The position numbers were made by a program, and so were the translations under genes. Below are positions 1 through 9,598 of a stretch of 64,000 bases of DNA, piece after piece. The first letter of the stretch is position 1, and each line of letters begins with the position of its first letter. Location: the NCBI RefSeq assembly GCF_000153165.2, contig NC_014472.1:3034001-3098000 (forward strand). Reading direction: 5' to 3'. This stretch comes from Maribacter sp. HTCC2170. Lineage in GTDB: Bacteria; Bacteroidota; Bacteroidia; Flavobacteriales; Flavobacteriaceae. Below the pieces are notes generated by a model that searched no databases, was not told where the DNA came from, and saw only the letters and a list, made by a program, of their open reading frames with translations.

Positions 1-1155
1 TGCTGGCCAAATGAAATTATCAAAGCGTTTTCCTCCTTTTTTATTCAAAATCTTCGCCCCTTTAGAAACTGCATCATCAATAAGTTCTTGAATGTAATCT
101 GATTTTCCTGGTTCTGGTAATGGGGTGAGCTTTGCTCCTTTATCCCAGGGATTTCCAAATTTTAGGGTATCTACCTGTTCTGCAAATTGACTATTGAAAC
201 CATCCACAATATTCTCATGGGCATAAATTACTTTTAAAGCTGTACAACGTTGCCCGTTAAAAGACAAAGTACCTGCCAAACACTCCTGAACGGTCAAACC
301 TAAATCAGCATCTGGCAAAATTATTGCCGGGTTCTTGGCCTCAAGCCCAAGTACCAATCGCAATCGGTTACTTTTTGGATGCTGCTCTTGCAATGCATTG
401 GCCGATTTACTGTTCCCTATCAGTGCCAATGCATCAATCTTTCCTGTTTGCATAATCGGGGCCGCTACAGCCCTACCACGACCAAACAAAATATTAACCA
501 CTCCCTTGGGAAAACTACTCTGAAATGCATCCAACAGTGGTGTAATCAATAACACCCCATGTTTTGCTGGCTTAAATACCGTAGTATTCCCCATGATAAT
601 CGCAGGAATCAACAAAGCAAATGTCTCATTCAAAGGATAGTTATAAGGCCCTAAACACAAAACAACACCTAAAGGCCCCCTTTTTATATGGGCATAAACA
701 CCATCGTTTTTTTCAAACTTGGCCGCATCACGGTCCAATTGTTTGCAATCTTCAATGGTATCGTAGATATATTCGATTGTACGATCAAATTCCTTTTGTG
801 AATCAGGTAATGATTTTCCAATCTCCCACATCAACAGCTTAACTACTTCGTCCCGTTTGGTCTTCATTTTCTCAACAAAGATCTCCATGCATTCAATACG
901 GTCTTTTACTTGCATGGTAGGCCAAGCTCCTTGACCCTTGTTATAGGCATCTGTTGCACCTTTCAATGCCTCTAAAGCCTCTTTTTCGCCCATATCTGGG
1001 ATACTTCCCAATAAAGTAGGTTTATAATCCTTTGTGGACGAAATAGTGGAATACACTTCGGTGGACTTTCCTTTCCAAGTTTTTAATTCCCCATCAATAA
1101 GATATGCTGTCTGATCTATGGTATTTGTGATTTTATATATCTCTGGTATTGTCAT
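1..1155 (-). CDS. NADP-dependent glyceraldehyde-3-phosphate dehydrogenase-like aldehyde dehydrogenase, 3' end outside window
   Basis: Partial gene: 385 codons are present from an ATG at 1155 and the frame is still open at base 1. The translation is an aldehyde dehydrogenase. It has the Rossmann-side GPYNYPLN segment near residue 169, the glutamate in LGLEAKNP (E272) and the catalytic cysteine in [10 protein letters not shown] (C304). The NGQRCTA context is typical of non-phosphorylating, NADP-dependent GAPDH (GapN, ALDH11), which oxidises glyceraldehyde-3-phosphate directly to 3-phosphoglycerate in the cytoplasm. A generic ALDH cannot be excluded because the C-terminal quarter is missing. It lies 125 bases downstream of ilvA on the same strand, but a good Bacteroidota promoter at 1183-1211 suggests separate transcription. 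Confidence 0.8.
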   Translation of the reverse strand, partial: MTIPEIYKITNTIDQTAYLIDGELKTWKGKSTEVYSTISSTKDYKPTLLGSIPDMGEKEALEALKGATDAYNKGQGAWPTMQVKDRIECMEIFVEKMKTKRDEVVKLLMWEIGKSLPDSQKEFDRTIEYIYDTIEDCKQLDRDAAKFEKNDGVYAHIKRGPLGVVLCLGPYNYPLNETFALLIPAIIMGNTTVFKPAKHGVLLITPLLDAFQSSFPKGVVNILFGRGRAVAAPIMQTGKIDALALIGNSKSANALQEQHPKSNRLRLVLGLEAKNPAIILPDADLGLTVQECLAGTLSFNGQRCTALKVIYAHENIVDGFNSQFAEQVDTLKFGNPWDKGAKLTPLPEPGKSDYIQELIDDAVSKGAKILNKKGGKRFDNFIWPA

Positions 1156-1182
1156 GATTGACCTTATTTTAGAATGTTAGAA

Positions 1183-1211
1183 CAAAATTAGGCCTTATAA
1201 TTCATTTTCAA
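1183..1211 (-). promoter_or_regulatory. Bacteroidota-type promoter for the GapN-like gene
   Basis: Read on the minus strand there is TTG (1211-1209), an 18-base spacer, then TAATTTTG (1190-1183), an exact match to the TAnnTTTG -7 element of Bacteroidota. It is about 28 bases before the ATG at 1155. It implies that the aldehyde dehydrogenase is not just the tail of the ilv operon. Confidence 0.6.
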
Positions 1212-1280
1212 TAACACTGCTAACTATGAAAACGTTAGAGTTAACAAATTATACGTAATGTGTTTGAAAATGCGTAAATA

Positions 1281-2531
1281 CTAAACCAAATACTGGAATA
1301 GATCTGGTTTATCATTTAAATAGTCGCCATAAAAGTTATTGGCTTTCATTCGCTGAATCAGAGGTTGAAGGTCTGTAGCACTTTTTAATTCTATTCCCAC
1401 TATTGCAGGAGCATTTTCCCTGCTTGATTTTTTGGAATACTCGAAATGGGTAATATCATCATTTGGACCCAATATCTCTGCCACGAACTGTTTTAATGCA
1501 CCAGGACGCTGTGGAAAACGAACAATAAAATAGTGTTTTAATTGACCATACAACAATGCCCGTTCCTTAATCTCAGCTGTACGGGTTATATCATTGTTAC
1601 CTCCACTTACAATACAAACAATATTCTTGTCTTTGATTTCATCTGTAAAACCATCCAAGCAGGCAACGGTCAAAGCACCTGCAGGCTCAACGACTATTGC
1701 ATCTCTATTATAGAGGTCTAAAATAGATTGACAAACCTTGCCCTCGGGAACAGTTTTCATTTGGTCTAAATGCTCTTGACAAATGGTAAATGGCAAATCT
1801 CCTACCCTTTGAACTGCAGCACCGTCAATAAACTTGTCAATTTGTTCCAATCGGGTATTTTTGCCTTTTTCGATTGAAACTTTCATTGATGGAGCACCTT
1901 CTGGCTCTACACCAATAATTTTGGTATTGGATGACAACTTTTCGAAAACCGCGCAGAGTCCTGAAGCGAGTCCACCACCACCAATAGCAACAAATATGTA
2001 ATCTATGGGTTCAGTGGTCTGATCTAAAAGCTCCAAACCAATGGTAGCCTGTCCTTCTATAACCTTTTCATCATCAAATGGATGTACAAAAGTCTTCTGT
2101 TGTTCCTCACAAAATAGCAAAGCGGCCTTAGAAGAATCGTCAAAAGTATCTCCTTCAAGCACAACAGTTATAAAGTCACCGCCAAACATTTTGGTTTGCT
2201 CAATTTTCTGTCTCGGCGTAACCGATGGCATATACACCGTTCCTTTTATTCTTAAATGGTTACAGGCAAAGGCCACACCCTGTGCGTGATTGCCTGCACT
2301 GGCACATACAACCCCTTTTGACAACTCTTCTTTTGAAAGCGAACTTATCTTATTGAATGCACCCCGTATCTTATACGAGCGAACCCTATGTAGATCCTCT
2401 CTTTTTAAAAGAACATTAGCGTTGTATTTCTTGGACAATCGTATGCTCTTGGACAATGGAGTAACATCAGCTACTTGCCGAATGGTCTTTTCAGCCTTTT
2501 TAACATCGTCTAAATCTGGAAAATACGCCAT
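1281..2531 (-). CDS. ilvA: Threonine deaminase (threonine ammonia-lyase), biosynthetic
   Basis: PLP-dependent enzyme converting threonine to 2-oxobutanoate and ammonia, the committing step to isoleucine. At 416 residues it fits the shorter IlvA form with one C-terminal ACT-like regulatory domain, as in Bacillus, rather than the E. coli form with two. The PLP lysine is in RSYKIRGAFN (K54), the glycine-rich phosphate loop AIGGGGLASG is near residue 185, and SGGNNDITR ends the catalytic part. The regulatory domain starts about residue 335 (HYFIVRFPQRPGALKQF). It is the last gene of the ilv operon, 64 bases after ilvC, and that gap holds a strong terminator hairpin, so its expression probably depends on readthrough or on a promoter not recognised here. 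Confidence 0.95.
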   Translation of the reverse strand: MAYFPDLDDVKKAEKTIRQVADVTPLSKSIRLSKKYNANVLLKREDLHRVRSYKIRGAFNKISSLSKEELSKGVVCASAGNHAQGVAFACNHLRIKGTVYMPSVTPRQKIEQTKMFGGDFITVVLEGDTFDDSSKAALLFCEEQQKTFVHPFDDEKVIEGQATIGLELLDQTTEPIDYIFVAIGGGGLASGLCAVFEKLSSNTKIIGVEPEGAPSMKVSIEKGKNTRLEQIDKFIDGAAVQRVGDLPFTICQEHLDQMKTVPEGKVCQSILDLYNRDAIVVEPAGALTVACLDGFTDEIKDKNIVCIVSGGNNDITRTAEIKERALLYGQLKHYFIVRFPQRPGALKQFVAEILGPNDDITHFEYSKKSSRENAPAIVGIELKSATDLQPLIQRMKANNFYGDYLNDKPDLFQYLV

Positions 2532-2541
2532 GGTTAAAGAT

Positions 2542-2575
2542 AAAAAAACCTGTTAGGCCAAAGAGCCTAACAGGT
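2542..2575 (-). terminator. Intrinsic terminator (possible attenuator) between ilvC and ilvA
   Basis: A perfect 11-bp stem (2548-2558 pairs with 2565-2575, 6-base loop) is followed on the minus strand by six U residues (2547-2542). The hairpin ends only 10 bases before the ilvA ATG at 2531. It leaves no room for a separate ilvA promoter downstream of it. Confidence 0.85.
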
Positions 2576-2595
2576 CAATTAAAAATTGATTTTTA

Positions 2596-4071
2596 TTAGA
2601 CTATTGGCTTCATTGCAGTCATCGACGCACGAAGACGTGCCCCAACAATCTCAACATCATGATCCCTCAATGCCTTATTAACAGTGATTAATTTGGCATT
2701 ATCTACTCCATTGTCTTTTCCTTCTCCAAAATGGGTACCTATAACATCAGTATCAATACCTTTCATGAAATCACCCAATAAAGGCTTACAGGCATGATCA
2801 AAAAGATAACAACCATATTCAGCTGTATCAGAGATAACACGGTTCATTTCAAATAATTTCTTTCTAGCGATCGTGTTCGCAATCAATGGGGTTTCGTGCA
2901 ATGATTCATAATATGCAGATTCACCAATTATTCCAGATTCGGTCATAGATTCGTATGCCAATTCAACACCAGCGCGAACCATGGCTACCATCAAAACACC
3001 ATTGTCATAAAACTCTTGCTCACTGATGTTCATATCACCAGCTGGTGTCTTTTCAAAAGCAGTTTCACCAGTTGCAGCTCTCCAACTTAATAGGTTTTTA
3101 TCATCATTGGCCCAATCTTCCATCATGGTTTTTGAGAAATGGCCACTCATGATATCATCCATGTGCTTATGGAACAAGGGACGCATAATATCTTTAAGTT
3201 CTTCGGAAAGTTCAAATGCCTTGATTTTCGCAGGATTTGATAAACGATCCATCATGTTGGTGATTCCACCATATTTTAAACCTTCAGTAACAGTTTCCCA
3301 ACCGTACTGAATTAGTTTTGATGCATAACCAGCATCAATTCCTTTTTCAATCATTTTATCGAAACAAAGAATTGAACCTGTTTGAAGCAGTCCACATAAA
3401 ATGGTCTGTTCTCCCATTAAATCTGATTTTACTTCAGCTACGAAAGAAGATTCCAAGACACCAGCTTTGTGTCCGCCTGTGCCCGCTGCATATGCTTTAG
3501 CTTGCTCTAAACCTTTTCCTTGAGGGTCATTGTCTGGGTGTACCGCAATTAATGTTGGTACTCCAAATCCTCTTTTATATTCCTCACGTACCTCAGAACC
3601 TGGGCTTTTAGGAGCAACCATGATTACAGTAAGATCTTTTCTTACTTGCATACCTTCTTCTACAATATTAAAACCATGCGAATAGGACAGTGTGGCCCCA
3701 TCTTTCATTAATGGCATCACGGCGCTTACCACATTAGTGTGCTGTTTATCCGGAGTTAGATTGATAACCAAATCTGCAGAAGGAACCAATTCCTCATAAG
3801 TACCTACGGTGAAACCATTCTCGGTTGCGTTTTTATAAGATTGTCTTTTCTCTTTTATTGCTGCTTCTCGCAAGGTATAGGCGATATCAAGACCTGAATC
3901 TCTCATGTTCAACCCTTGGTTAAGGCCCTGAGCGCCACAACCAACAATAACTATTTTTTTTCCTTTCAAAGCGGTAACACCATCAGAAAATTCAGAAGAA
4001 TCCATGAACCTACATTTTCCCAGCTGCGTTAATCGATCACGTAATGATAGTGTATTAAAATAATTTGTCAT
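2596..4071 (-). CDS. ilvC: Ketol-acid reductoisomerase, class II (long form)
   Basis: Catalyses the NADPH-dependent, Mg-dependent isomeroreduction of acetolactate or acetohydroxybutyrate in valine/leucine and isoleucine synthesis. The 491-residue length and the duplicated C-terminal knotted domain (repeated helical blocks around 215-345 and 360-480) mark the long class II form found in E. coli and many Bacteroidota, rather than the class I form of about 335 residues. The nucleotide-binding GCGAQG is at 44-49. It lies 26 bases downstream of ilvN and is followed by a strong terminator. Confidence 0.97.
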   Translation of the reverse strand: MTNYFNTLSLRDRLTQLGKCRFMDSSEFSDGVTALKGKKIVIVGCGAQGLNQGLNMRDSGLDIAYTLREAAIKEKRQSYKNATENGFTVGTYEELVPSADLVINLTPDKQHTNVVSAVMPLMKDGATLSYSHGFNIVEEGMQVRKDLTVIMVAPKSPGSEVREEYKRGFGVPTLIAVHPDNDPQGKGLEQAKAYAAGTGGHKAGVLESSFVAEVKSDLMGEQTILCGLLQTGSILCFDKMIEKGIDAGYASKLIQYGWETVTEGLKYGGITNMMDRLSNPAKIKAFELSEELKDIMRPLFHKHMDDIMSGHFSKTMMEDWANDDKNLLSWRAATGETAFEKTPAGDMNISEQEFYDNGVLMVAMVRAGVELAYESMTESGIIGESAYYESLHETPLIANTIARKKLFEMNRVISDTAEYGCYLFDHACKPLLGDFMKGIDTDVIGTHFGEGKDNGVDNAKLITVNKALRDHDVEIVGARLRASMTAMKPIV

Positions 4072-4097
4072 TTTATATTCTCGTTTTTAGTATTTGA

Positions 4098-4658
4098 TTA
4101 TTTATCTAAGTGAAATTCATTTAACATAGTGCTTATTGGCATTTCAGCTTTTGAAACGGCCAAACGCCCTGATCGAACAAATTGCATTATGCCATAAGGT
4201 TCAAGATCATCGTGCATTTCATCAATTTCATGTCTTCGTCCTGTTTTTGCCAAGACAAAAAAGTCTCTAGAGACTGTCACAATCTGCGAATTGCTCTCCT
4301 TGATTATATTTTGTATTTGTCGCTCATCAAAAAGTAAATGGGAAGCGATTTTGAACAAAGCGGATTCTTGATAAATGATGTCGTCATCATCATGATAAAA
4401 AGCCTTTATCACTTCAATCTGCTTCTCTATTTGCTGCACGATTTTACGGGTCCAGTCCTCCGCGGTATTTACAACTATTGTAAATTTTGATACTTGTCCA
4501 ATTTCTGATTTTGAGACATTTAGACTCTCTATATTAATGTGTCGCTTTAAGAATATTCCTGATATCCTGTTTAACAATCCAACATTGTTTTCAGCATAAA
4601 CCGATATTGTAAACCATTGCTTTTCCATAAGTCCATTCCCAGTATTCATTCTATACAC
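4098..4658 (-). CDS. ilvN: Acetolactate synthase regulatory (small) subunit
   Basis: Small ACT-domain subunit that activates acetolactate synthase and gives it valine feedback inhibition. The ACT domain is at the N-terminus (FTISVYAENNVGLLNRISG and following), followed by the usual C-terminal ALS domain. The longest frame gives 186 residues from 4658. An internal ATG at 4628 (MEKQWFTISVY) gives 176 residues, closer to the usual family length, and is probably the true start. It follows ilvB by 41 bases and precedes ilvC by 26 bases, so the three are surely co-transcribed. Confidence 0.93.
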   Translation of the reverse strand: MYRMNTGNGLMEKQWFTISVYAENNVGLLNRISGIFLKRHINIESLNVSKSEIGQVSKFTIVVNTAEDWTRKIVQQIEKQIEVIKAFYHDDDDIIYQESALFKIASHLLFDERQIQNIIKESNSQIVTVSRDFFVLAKTGRRHEIDEMHDDLEPYGIMQFVRSGRLAVSKAEMPISTMLNEFHLDK

Positions 4659-4699
4659 TTGAAGAATACTTCTGGGTAGATTTTATTGTTAATTCTTTC

Positions 4700-6433
4700 T
4701 TACTTTAATCTAATATCCGATACCGAAGCCCCAGATGGAATCATAGGGAAAACGTTATCTTCTTTTTCAACAGCTACTTCCAAGAAATAAGCATCTTTCG
4801 AGGCCATCATTTCTTCTACACTAGCTTTTAAATCCTTGCGCTCGGTAACTTTTTTAGCTGTTATATCATAACCTTCAGCAATCTTCACAAAATTAGGATT
4901 ACTCATTACCGTTGAAGCATATCTACTTTCAAAGAATAATTCTTGCCATTGGCGTACCATACCTAAATGGTCATTATTCAGCACAACTATTTTTACTGGG
5001 GTTTTGTTTTGAAATATCGTTCCCAACTCTTGAATTGTCATTTGGTAACCTCCGTCACCAATAACAGCTACAACTTCCCTTTCCATAGCACCCATTTTAG
5101 CGCCAATTGCCGCAGGCAATGCAAACCCCATGGTACCCAATCCTCCAGAGGTAATATTACTCTTGGATTGTTTGAATTTTGAGTACCTACAAGCAATCAT
5201 CTGATGTTGACCAACATCACTTACTATAACCGCTTTGTGTCCTGAAGCCTCATTAATCTCATTGATTACCTCGGCCATGGTCATACCTTCCTTGGTTGGG
5301 TGCAATTCTTTCTCAATAACCGCATCAAACTCTATCTGGTACCTTTTCTTGAACTCATTATGCCATGATTCGTGGCTGTTTTTATCAATCTTGGGTAATA
5401 ATAGACCAAGTGTTTCTTTTGAATCGCCTAATACAGCAACATCTACAGGGACATTCTTATTAATCTCAGCCGGGTCTATCTCAAAATGGATGACTTTCGC
5501 CTGTTTCGCATAAGTATCCAAACTACCTGTTACCCTGTCATCAAACCGCATTCCTATAGCAATTAGAACATCACATTCGTTGGTTAGAATATTGGGCGCA
5601 TAATTGCCATGCATACCCACCATACCAACATTCAATTGATGGTCGGAATCAAGTGCAGATAACCCTAAAATAGTCCAGGCGGCAGGTATCCCTGCTTTTT
5701 CTATCAATTTCTTTAATTCTTCCTCTGCATGACCTAATATTACCCCTTGGCCGAAAACAATCATTGGTTTCTTGGCAGAATTAATCAAAGCCGCTGCAGC
5801 GTCAATAGCATCTATGTTGGGTTCAGGAACAGGCTTGTAACTGCGAACACCTGTGCAATGCTCATAGCTGAAGTCCAATTCATCAAATTGCGCATTTTTG
5901 GTAATATCAATCAATACCGGACCTGGTCGACCCGATTTTGCGATGTAAAAAGCTTTTGCCATTACCTCTGGGATTTCCTCAACTTTGGTAACTTGATGGT
6001 TCCACTTAGTAACTGGAGTTGAAATTCCAATAATATCTGTTTCTTGAAATGCATCCGAGCCTAATAAATGTCTTGGCACCTGCCCAGTGATGCAGACCAT
6101 TGGTGTAGAATCGATTTGAGCATCAGCCAAACCTGTCACCAAATTAGTTGCTCCAGGGCCAGAAGTTGCCATAGCAACCCCTACTTTACCAGAAACTCTT
6201 GCATAACCCTGTGCAGCATGGGTAGCACCTTGTTCATGACGGGTTAAAATATGGGTTAACTTATCCTGAAACTTATATAGCTCATCATACACAGGCATAA
6301 TAGCCCCACCAGGGTAACCATAGAGTATATCGACCCCTTCAGCCAATAAACAGTGAATTATTGCTTCTGCTCCACTTATCCTTATCGTGGCTGCTTTCTC
6401 GGTTTTATTCTTTTTTTCCTTTAATGTCTCCAT
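4700..6433 (-). CDS. ilvB: Acetolactate synthase catalytic (large) subunit
   Basis: ThDP-, FAD- and Mg-dependent enzyme condensing two pyruvates, or pyruvate with 2-oxobutanoate. It has 577 residues, normal for the family. The ThDP-activating glutamate is E67 in RHEQG, after the PGGAIMPVYD motif. The GDGGYQ...NN thiamine-diphosphate motif is near 455-485. The central FAD-type domain spans roughly 205-340. It is the second gene of the operon, 75 bases after ilvD, and is paired with the ilvN subunit directly downstream. Confidence 0.96.
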   Translation of the reverse strand: METLKEKKNKTEKAATIRISGAEAIIHCLLAEGVDILYGYPGGAIMPVYDELYKFQDKLTHILTRHEQGATHAAQGYARVSGKVGVAMATSGPGATNLVTGLADAQIDSTPMVCITGQVPRHLLGSDAFQETDIIGISTPVTKWNHQVTKVEEIPEVMAKAFYIAKSGRPGPVLIDITKNAQFDELDFSYEHCTGVRSYKPVPEPNIDAIDAAAALINSAKKPMIVFGQGVILGHAEEELKKLIEKAGIPAAWTILGLSALDSDHQLNVGMVGMHGNYAPNILTNECDVLIAIGMRFDDRVTGSLDTYAKQAKVIHFEIDPAEINKNVPVDVAVLGDSKETLGLLLPKIDKNSHESWHNEFKKRYQIEFDAVIEKELHPTKEGMTMAEVINEINEASGHKAVIVSDVGQHQMIACRYSKFKQSKSNITSGGLGTMGFALPAAIGAKMGAMEREVVAVIGDGGYQMTIQELGTIFQNKTPVKIVVLNNDHLGMVRQWQELFFESRYASTVMSNPNFVKIAEGYDITAKKVTERKDLKASVEEMMASKDAYFLEVAVEKEDNVFPMIPSGASVSDIRLK

Positions 6434-6508
6434 AACTATTTAAACAATTTGGGTGCTATTTTCAAACACCTCCCATCCTTAATTTAAAAGGACAATAACA
6501 ATTATATT

Positions 6509-8185
6509 TTAAAACTCATCCGTTACGCAACCTTCCGCAGCAGATGAAACCGAACGCGCATATTTATAAAGCACGCCCTTTTTGAATTTTAATTCTGGTT
6601 GTACCCATTCGGTCTTTCGTTTTGCCAATTCTTCATCAGAAACAGCAACATTGATTGAATTAGTTTCAGCATCAATGGTAATTATGTCACCATTTTTAAC
6701 CAAACCAATTGTACCACCTTCTTGAGCTTCGGGTGAAATATGTCCTACTACAAAACCGTGTGTTCCTCCTGAAAAACGACCATCTGTAATCAAGGCTACT
6801 TCTTTTCCTAAACCAGCTCCCATAATTGCTGCTGTTGGTTTCAACATTTCTGGCATTCCAGGACCTCCTTTAGGCCCTTCATATCGAATTACAACAACAT
6901 CACCCTTTTTCACCAATCCAGTTCGAATACCATCATTGGCGTCATACTCGCTATTAAACACTTTGGCAGTTCCTTTAAACACCAAACCTTCTTTTCCCGT
7001 AATTTTTGCAACTGAACCATTTTCTGCCAGATTCCCATAAAGCATGCGTAAATGTCCGGTTGCTTTTATTGGTTTGTCCAAAGGCATAATTACATCTTGC
7101 CCCTCTTCTAAATCTGGGACATTTTCAAGATTTTCAGCCAATGTCTTGCCAGTAACCGTTAAACAATCCCCATGTAAAAGTCCGTTTTTCAATAAATATT
7201 TCAATACAGCCGGTATACCACCTACACGGTGCACATCTTCCATTAAATATTTGCCACTTGGCTTTAAATCTGCAATAAAAGGTGTTGTATCACTAATATG
7301 TTGAAAATCTTGTAGTGTAAATTCTATATCTGCGGCTCTAGCAATTGCCAAGAAATGTAATACTGCATTTGTTGAGCCACCCATGATAGTAACTAAACGA
7401 ATCGCATTTTCCAATGACTTACGAGTTACAATGTCCAGTGGTTTAATATCTTTCTCAATAAGTACGCGCATTTGCTTACCTGCTTCAATACATTCATTCT
7501 CTTTGAGATAATTGTCTGCAGGGTTGGAAGAATTATAAGGCAATGACATTCCCAAAGCTTCAATGGCTGAAGCCATGGTATTTGCCGTGTACATACCACC
7601 ACAAGCACCTGCCCCAGGAATCGCTTTCCTTATTATACTTTTATACTCAGACTCCTCCATGGTACCAGCCACTTTTTCTCCCCAAGCTTCAAAAGCAGAA
7701 ACAATATCCAATTTTCTATCATTATGACATCCAGAGGCAATTGTACCGCCGTATACCAATATTGATGGCCTATTCAATCTTAACATGGCCATTAATGCTC
7801 CCGGCATATTTTTATCACAGCCTACCACCGTTACCAAGGCGTCATACGACATTCCTTGGACAACCGTTTCCATTGAATCGGCAATAATATCCCTTGATGG
7901 TAATGAAAAACGCATTCCAGGAGTTCCCATGGATATTCCATCACTCACCCCAATTGTATTGAAAATCAAACCAACCGTTTCCTTTGAATTCACGCCGTCC
8001 TTGACCAATTTGGCCAAATCATTCAAATGCATGTTACAAGGGTTGCCCTCATATCCCGTACTTGCGATACCAACTAATGGTTTTTTAAAATCTTCATCTT
8101 TAAAACCTATGGCATACAACATTGCTTGAGCAGCTGGTTGTGTGGGGTCTTGGGTAACGTTTTTACTGTATTTATTCAATTCCAT
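6509..8185 (-). CDS. ilvD: Dihydroxy-acid dehydratase
   Basis: Iron-sulfur enzyme that dehydrates 2,3-dihydroxyacids to the 2-oxoacids of valine and isoleucine. It has 558 residues, the usual length. Three cysteines at family-typical places (C50 in GNPCNMH, C123 in GCDKNMPG, C195 in [13 protein letters not shown]) fit the [2Fe-2S] form. It is the first gene of the ilv operon. The transcript ahead of it contains a leader peptide and attenuator (8418-8527), so the whole operon is probably controlled by charging of Ile/Leu/Val tRNAs. Confidence 0.96.
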   Translation of the reverse strand: MELNKYSKNVTQDPTQPAAQAMLYAIGFKDEDFKKPLVGIASTGYEGNPCNMHLNDLAKLVKDGVNSKETVGLIFNTIGVSDGISMGTPGMRFSLPSRDIIADSMETVVQGMSYDALVTVVGCDKNMPGALMAMLRLNRPSILVYGGTIASGCHNDRKLDIVSAFEAWGEKVAGTMEESEYKSIIRKAIPGAGACGGMYTANTMASAIEALGMSLPYNSSNPADNYLKENECIEAGKQMRVLIEKDIKPLDIVTRKSLENAIRLVTIMGGSTNAVLHFLAIARAADIEFTLQDFQHISDTTPFIADLKPSGKYLMEDVHRVGGIPAVLKYLLKNGLLHGDCLTVTGKTLAENLENVPDLEEGQDVIMPLDKPIKATGHLRMLYGNLAENGSVAKITGKEGLVFKGTAKVFNSEYDANDGIRTGLVKKGDVVVIRYEGPKGGPGMPEMLKPTAAIMGAGLGKEVALITDGRFSGGTHGFVVGHISPEAQEGGTIGLVKNGDIITIDAETNSINVAVSDEELAKRKTEWVQPELKFKKGVLYKYARSVSSAAEGCVTDEF

Positions 8186-8196
8186 TAAAAGGGTTC

Positions 8197-8304
8197 TTAT
8201 AATTCAATACTTTCTATTAGACATAATTTGTCAATCAAATATATATGTTTAATATGTCCTATTTTTTTAACATTTAGCGGCACTCTAAATTCAAGTACGT
8301 CCAT
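8197..8304 (-). CDS. Possible 35-residue upstream ORF between the attenuator and ilvD
   Basis: An ATG at 8304 opens 35 codons ending in TAA at 8199-8197, 11 bases before the ilvD ATG. The product would contain 15 Leu, Ile or Val residues of 35 (for example [20 protein letters not shown]). AT-rich DNA produces such codons easily, so this may be chance. If translated it could couple to ilvD. No family is recognised. Confidence 0.25.
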   Translation of the reverse strand: MDVLEFRVPLNVKKIGHIKHIYLIDKLCLIESIEL

Positions 8305-8412
8305 ATTTATCTAATTAATTGTTTTACAGCACTTTAAAACATCATTTTATACCATATTCAATACTCTTGAATCTCTGGTTCATAGCACTTTTTTTTCAAA
8401 ATCAAACCCAAC

Positions 8413-8447
8413 AAAAAAGCCTGTATCAAATATTTCTGATACAGGCT
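8413..8447 (-). terminator. Attenuator terminator of the ilv leader
   Basis: On the minus strand, a perfect 11-bp hairpin (8437-8447 with 8418-8428, 8-base loop) is followed by a run of five U residues (8417-8413). It lies 228 bases before ilvD and 24 bases after the leader peptide stop, so it terminates leader transcription, not an upstream gene. Its 5' arm contains CTGTATCA, which can instead pair with TGATATAG at 8473-8466. Confidence 0.9.
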
Positions 8448-8465
8448 TCTCAAGTCAATAGAAAT

Positions 8466-8473
8466 CTATATCA
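8466..8473 (-). promoter_or_regulatory. Antiterminator segment overlapping the leader stop codon
   Basis: TGATATAG, whose first three bases are the leader peptide stop codon, can form 8 continuous pairs (one G-U) with CTGTATCA in the 5' arm of the terminator (8444-8437). A ribosome at the stop codon would cover this segment and allow the terminator to form. A ribosome stalled on the Ile/Leu/Val codons upstream would leave it free to form the antiterminator. Confidence 0.65.
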
Positions 8474-8527
8474 CCCCAATGCTGGGACAATAAGAATAAT
8501 GTTGACTAAATTGTTTCTTAATTTCAT
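8471..8527 (-). CDS. Leader peptide of the ilv operon (attenuation)
   Basis: An 18-codon frame from ATG at 8527 to TGA at 8473-8471 encodes MKLRNNLVNIILIVPALG. Eight of the last 12 residues are Leu, Ile or Val, with the block LVNIILIV, which is the hallmark of leader peptides controlling branched-chain amino acid operons. The terminator hairpin begins 24 bases after the stop codon. The distance from the Ile-Ile pair to the antiterminator is about 21 bases, enough to leave that segment uncovered when a ribosome stalls. No family match is claimed; the call rests on codon content and RNA geometry. Confidence 0.85.
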   Translation of the reverse strand: MKLRNNLVNIILIVPALG

Positions 8528-8746
8528 TAGAACAATGATAGAACTTTTTTTTGAACTTAAAAAATCCATTCAAATACAATTCACATAGTAACCCCTAATA
8601 TTTTGAATATCAACGACTCTAGTTTTTTATGTGACAAACTTGATTTTTATTCCGTTTTTGAAGGATATTTTTTTAACTTGTTTACTTGTATTCAAGCCAC
8701 ATTAATTCATGGGTGTGGTCGTCGACAAATTGAATAGAGCAAACTA
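8528..8746. other. Divergent promoter region between the ilv leader and the LytTR gene
   Basis: About 220 bases without a gene. It must hold the promoter for the ilv leader (minus) and the LytTR gene (plus), but neither shows a clear TTTG / TAnnTTTG pair. The 11-mer CATTAATTCAT at 8700-8710 recurs exactly at 9610-9620, just after the LytTR gene. Confidence 0.4.
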
Positions 8747-9598
8747 ATGTTAAAGGAAATAAATCAATTTTTAAGACAAGATTTCACCTTGCTGAATGGC
8801 CCGGTCAATAAAGCAATACTTGTTGTCTTTATTGGTTTATATTCCGCTTTTTTTCTTAGTGTCTATAGTCCTTTTAACATTAATCAATGGGAAAATAATT
8901 TCTATTGGAAATATGTTTTACTTGGGATTACCGTAATTTCCGTTTCGCAATATGTTCTTAGACCTATATTTGGATTAAAAACATTCAAGGTATACAGTCT
9001 TATTCTTTGGGGTTTGTTTGAGATGCTTTTAATGGCCACAATTCTACATCTTATGTATGCCATTCCGTTTCAAACTCTAAATGACAATCTGTATGATTAT
9101 TTACATACTATATGGATTGTTAGTTTAGTAGCAACCGTACCTTACGTCCTGATAGTTTTATACTTAGCATTCAAAGAGAAATTATCCGCCATTAAAGAAA
9201 AAGAAAAGAACATTTCAGGTGTTTTCCCCAATCCTGGAGATAAGTTACTGACCATTACAGGCGAAAATGACAAAGTAATTCTTGCGATTAAATACCATGA
9301 GTTGCTTTATGTGAAATCTGCCGGTAATTACTTAGAGCTTTATTACTTAAAAGGAGGAAGCCCCACAAAAGAACTGGTTCGCGAAAGATTAAAGGAGTTG
9401 GAAAAAAAAATTGCCAATACCAATGTAGTTAAAGTACATCGGTCTTACCTTGTAAATGTCAGGCATATTTCCTCTTTAAAAAAAACCAAAAAAAGTTACG
9501 AAATAATCGTGCAACATATCCCTGATGTCATAATACCTGTCTCCTCTGGTTTTAAGGCTTCTTTCGAAGAGGCTTTGAAACAAAAAGTATCCCATTAG
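8747..9598 (+). CDS. Membrane-anchored LytTR-family transcription regulator
   Basis: The 283 residues have four hydrophobic segments in the first half (about 24-40, 54-72, 80-103 and 123-142), followed by a charged linker and a C-terminal LytTR DNA-binding domain (about 170-270). Seen are ELLYVKSAGNYLELYY and VVKVHRSYLVNVRHISSLKK, both typical of LytTR. There is no receiver domain, so this is a one-component membrane regulator rather than a response regulator. No histidine kinase is adjacent. It stands immediately upstream of, and in the same direction as, the cytochrome/SusCD genes and is the obvious candidate to control them; that is inference. LytTR proteins usually bind paired direct repeats. 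Confidence 0.88.
   Translation: MLKEINQFLRQDFTLLNGPVNKAILVVFIGLYSAFFLSVYSPFNINQWENNFYWKYVLLGITVISVSQYVLRPIFGLKTFKVYSLILWGLFEMLLMATILHLMYAIPFQTLNDNLYDYLHTIWIVSLVATVPYVLIVLYLAFKEKLSAIKEKEKNISGVFPNPGDKLLTITGENDKVILAIKYHELLYVKSAGNYLELYYLKGGSPTKELVRERLKELEKKIANTNVVKVHRSYLVNVRHISSLKKTKKSYEIIVQHIPDVIIPVSSGFKASFEEALKQKVSH

Noticed and set aside
1221-1243. Inverted repeat CTAAC...GTTAG downstream of ilvA
   Set aside because: Short stem without a U tract on the minus strand; not a convincing terminator.
7543-8129. Two overlapping 114-residue plus-strand ORFs
   Set aside because: Both are antisense to ilvD, whose protein is unmistakable; their composition is a mirror of its codons.
8319-8588. 89-residue plus-strand ORF over the ilv leader
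   Set aside because: It lies antisense to the leader peptide, antiterminator and terminator, and has the biased composition of AT-rich non-coding DNA.
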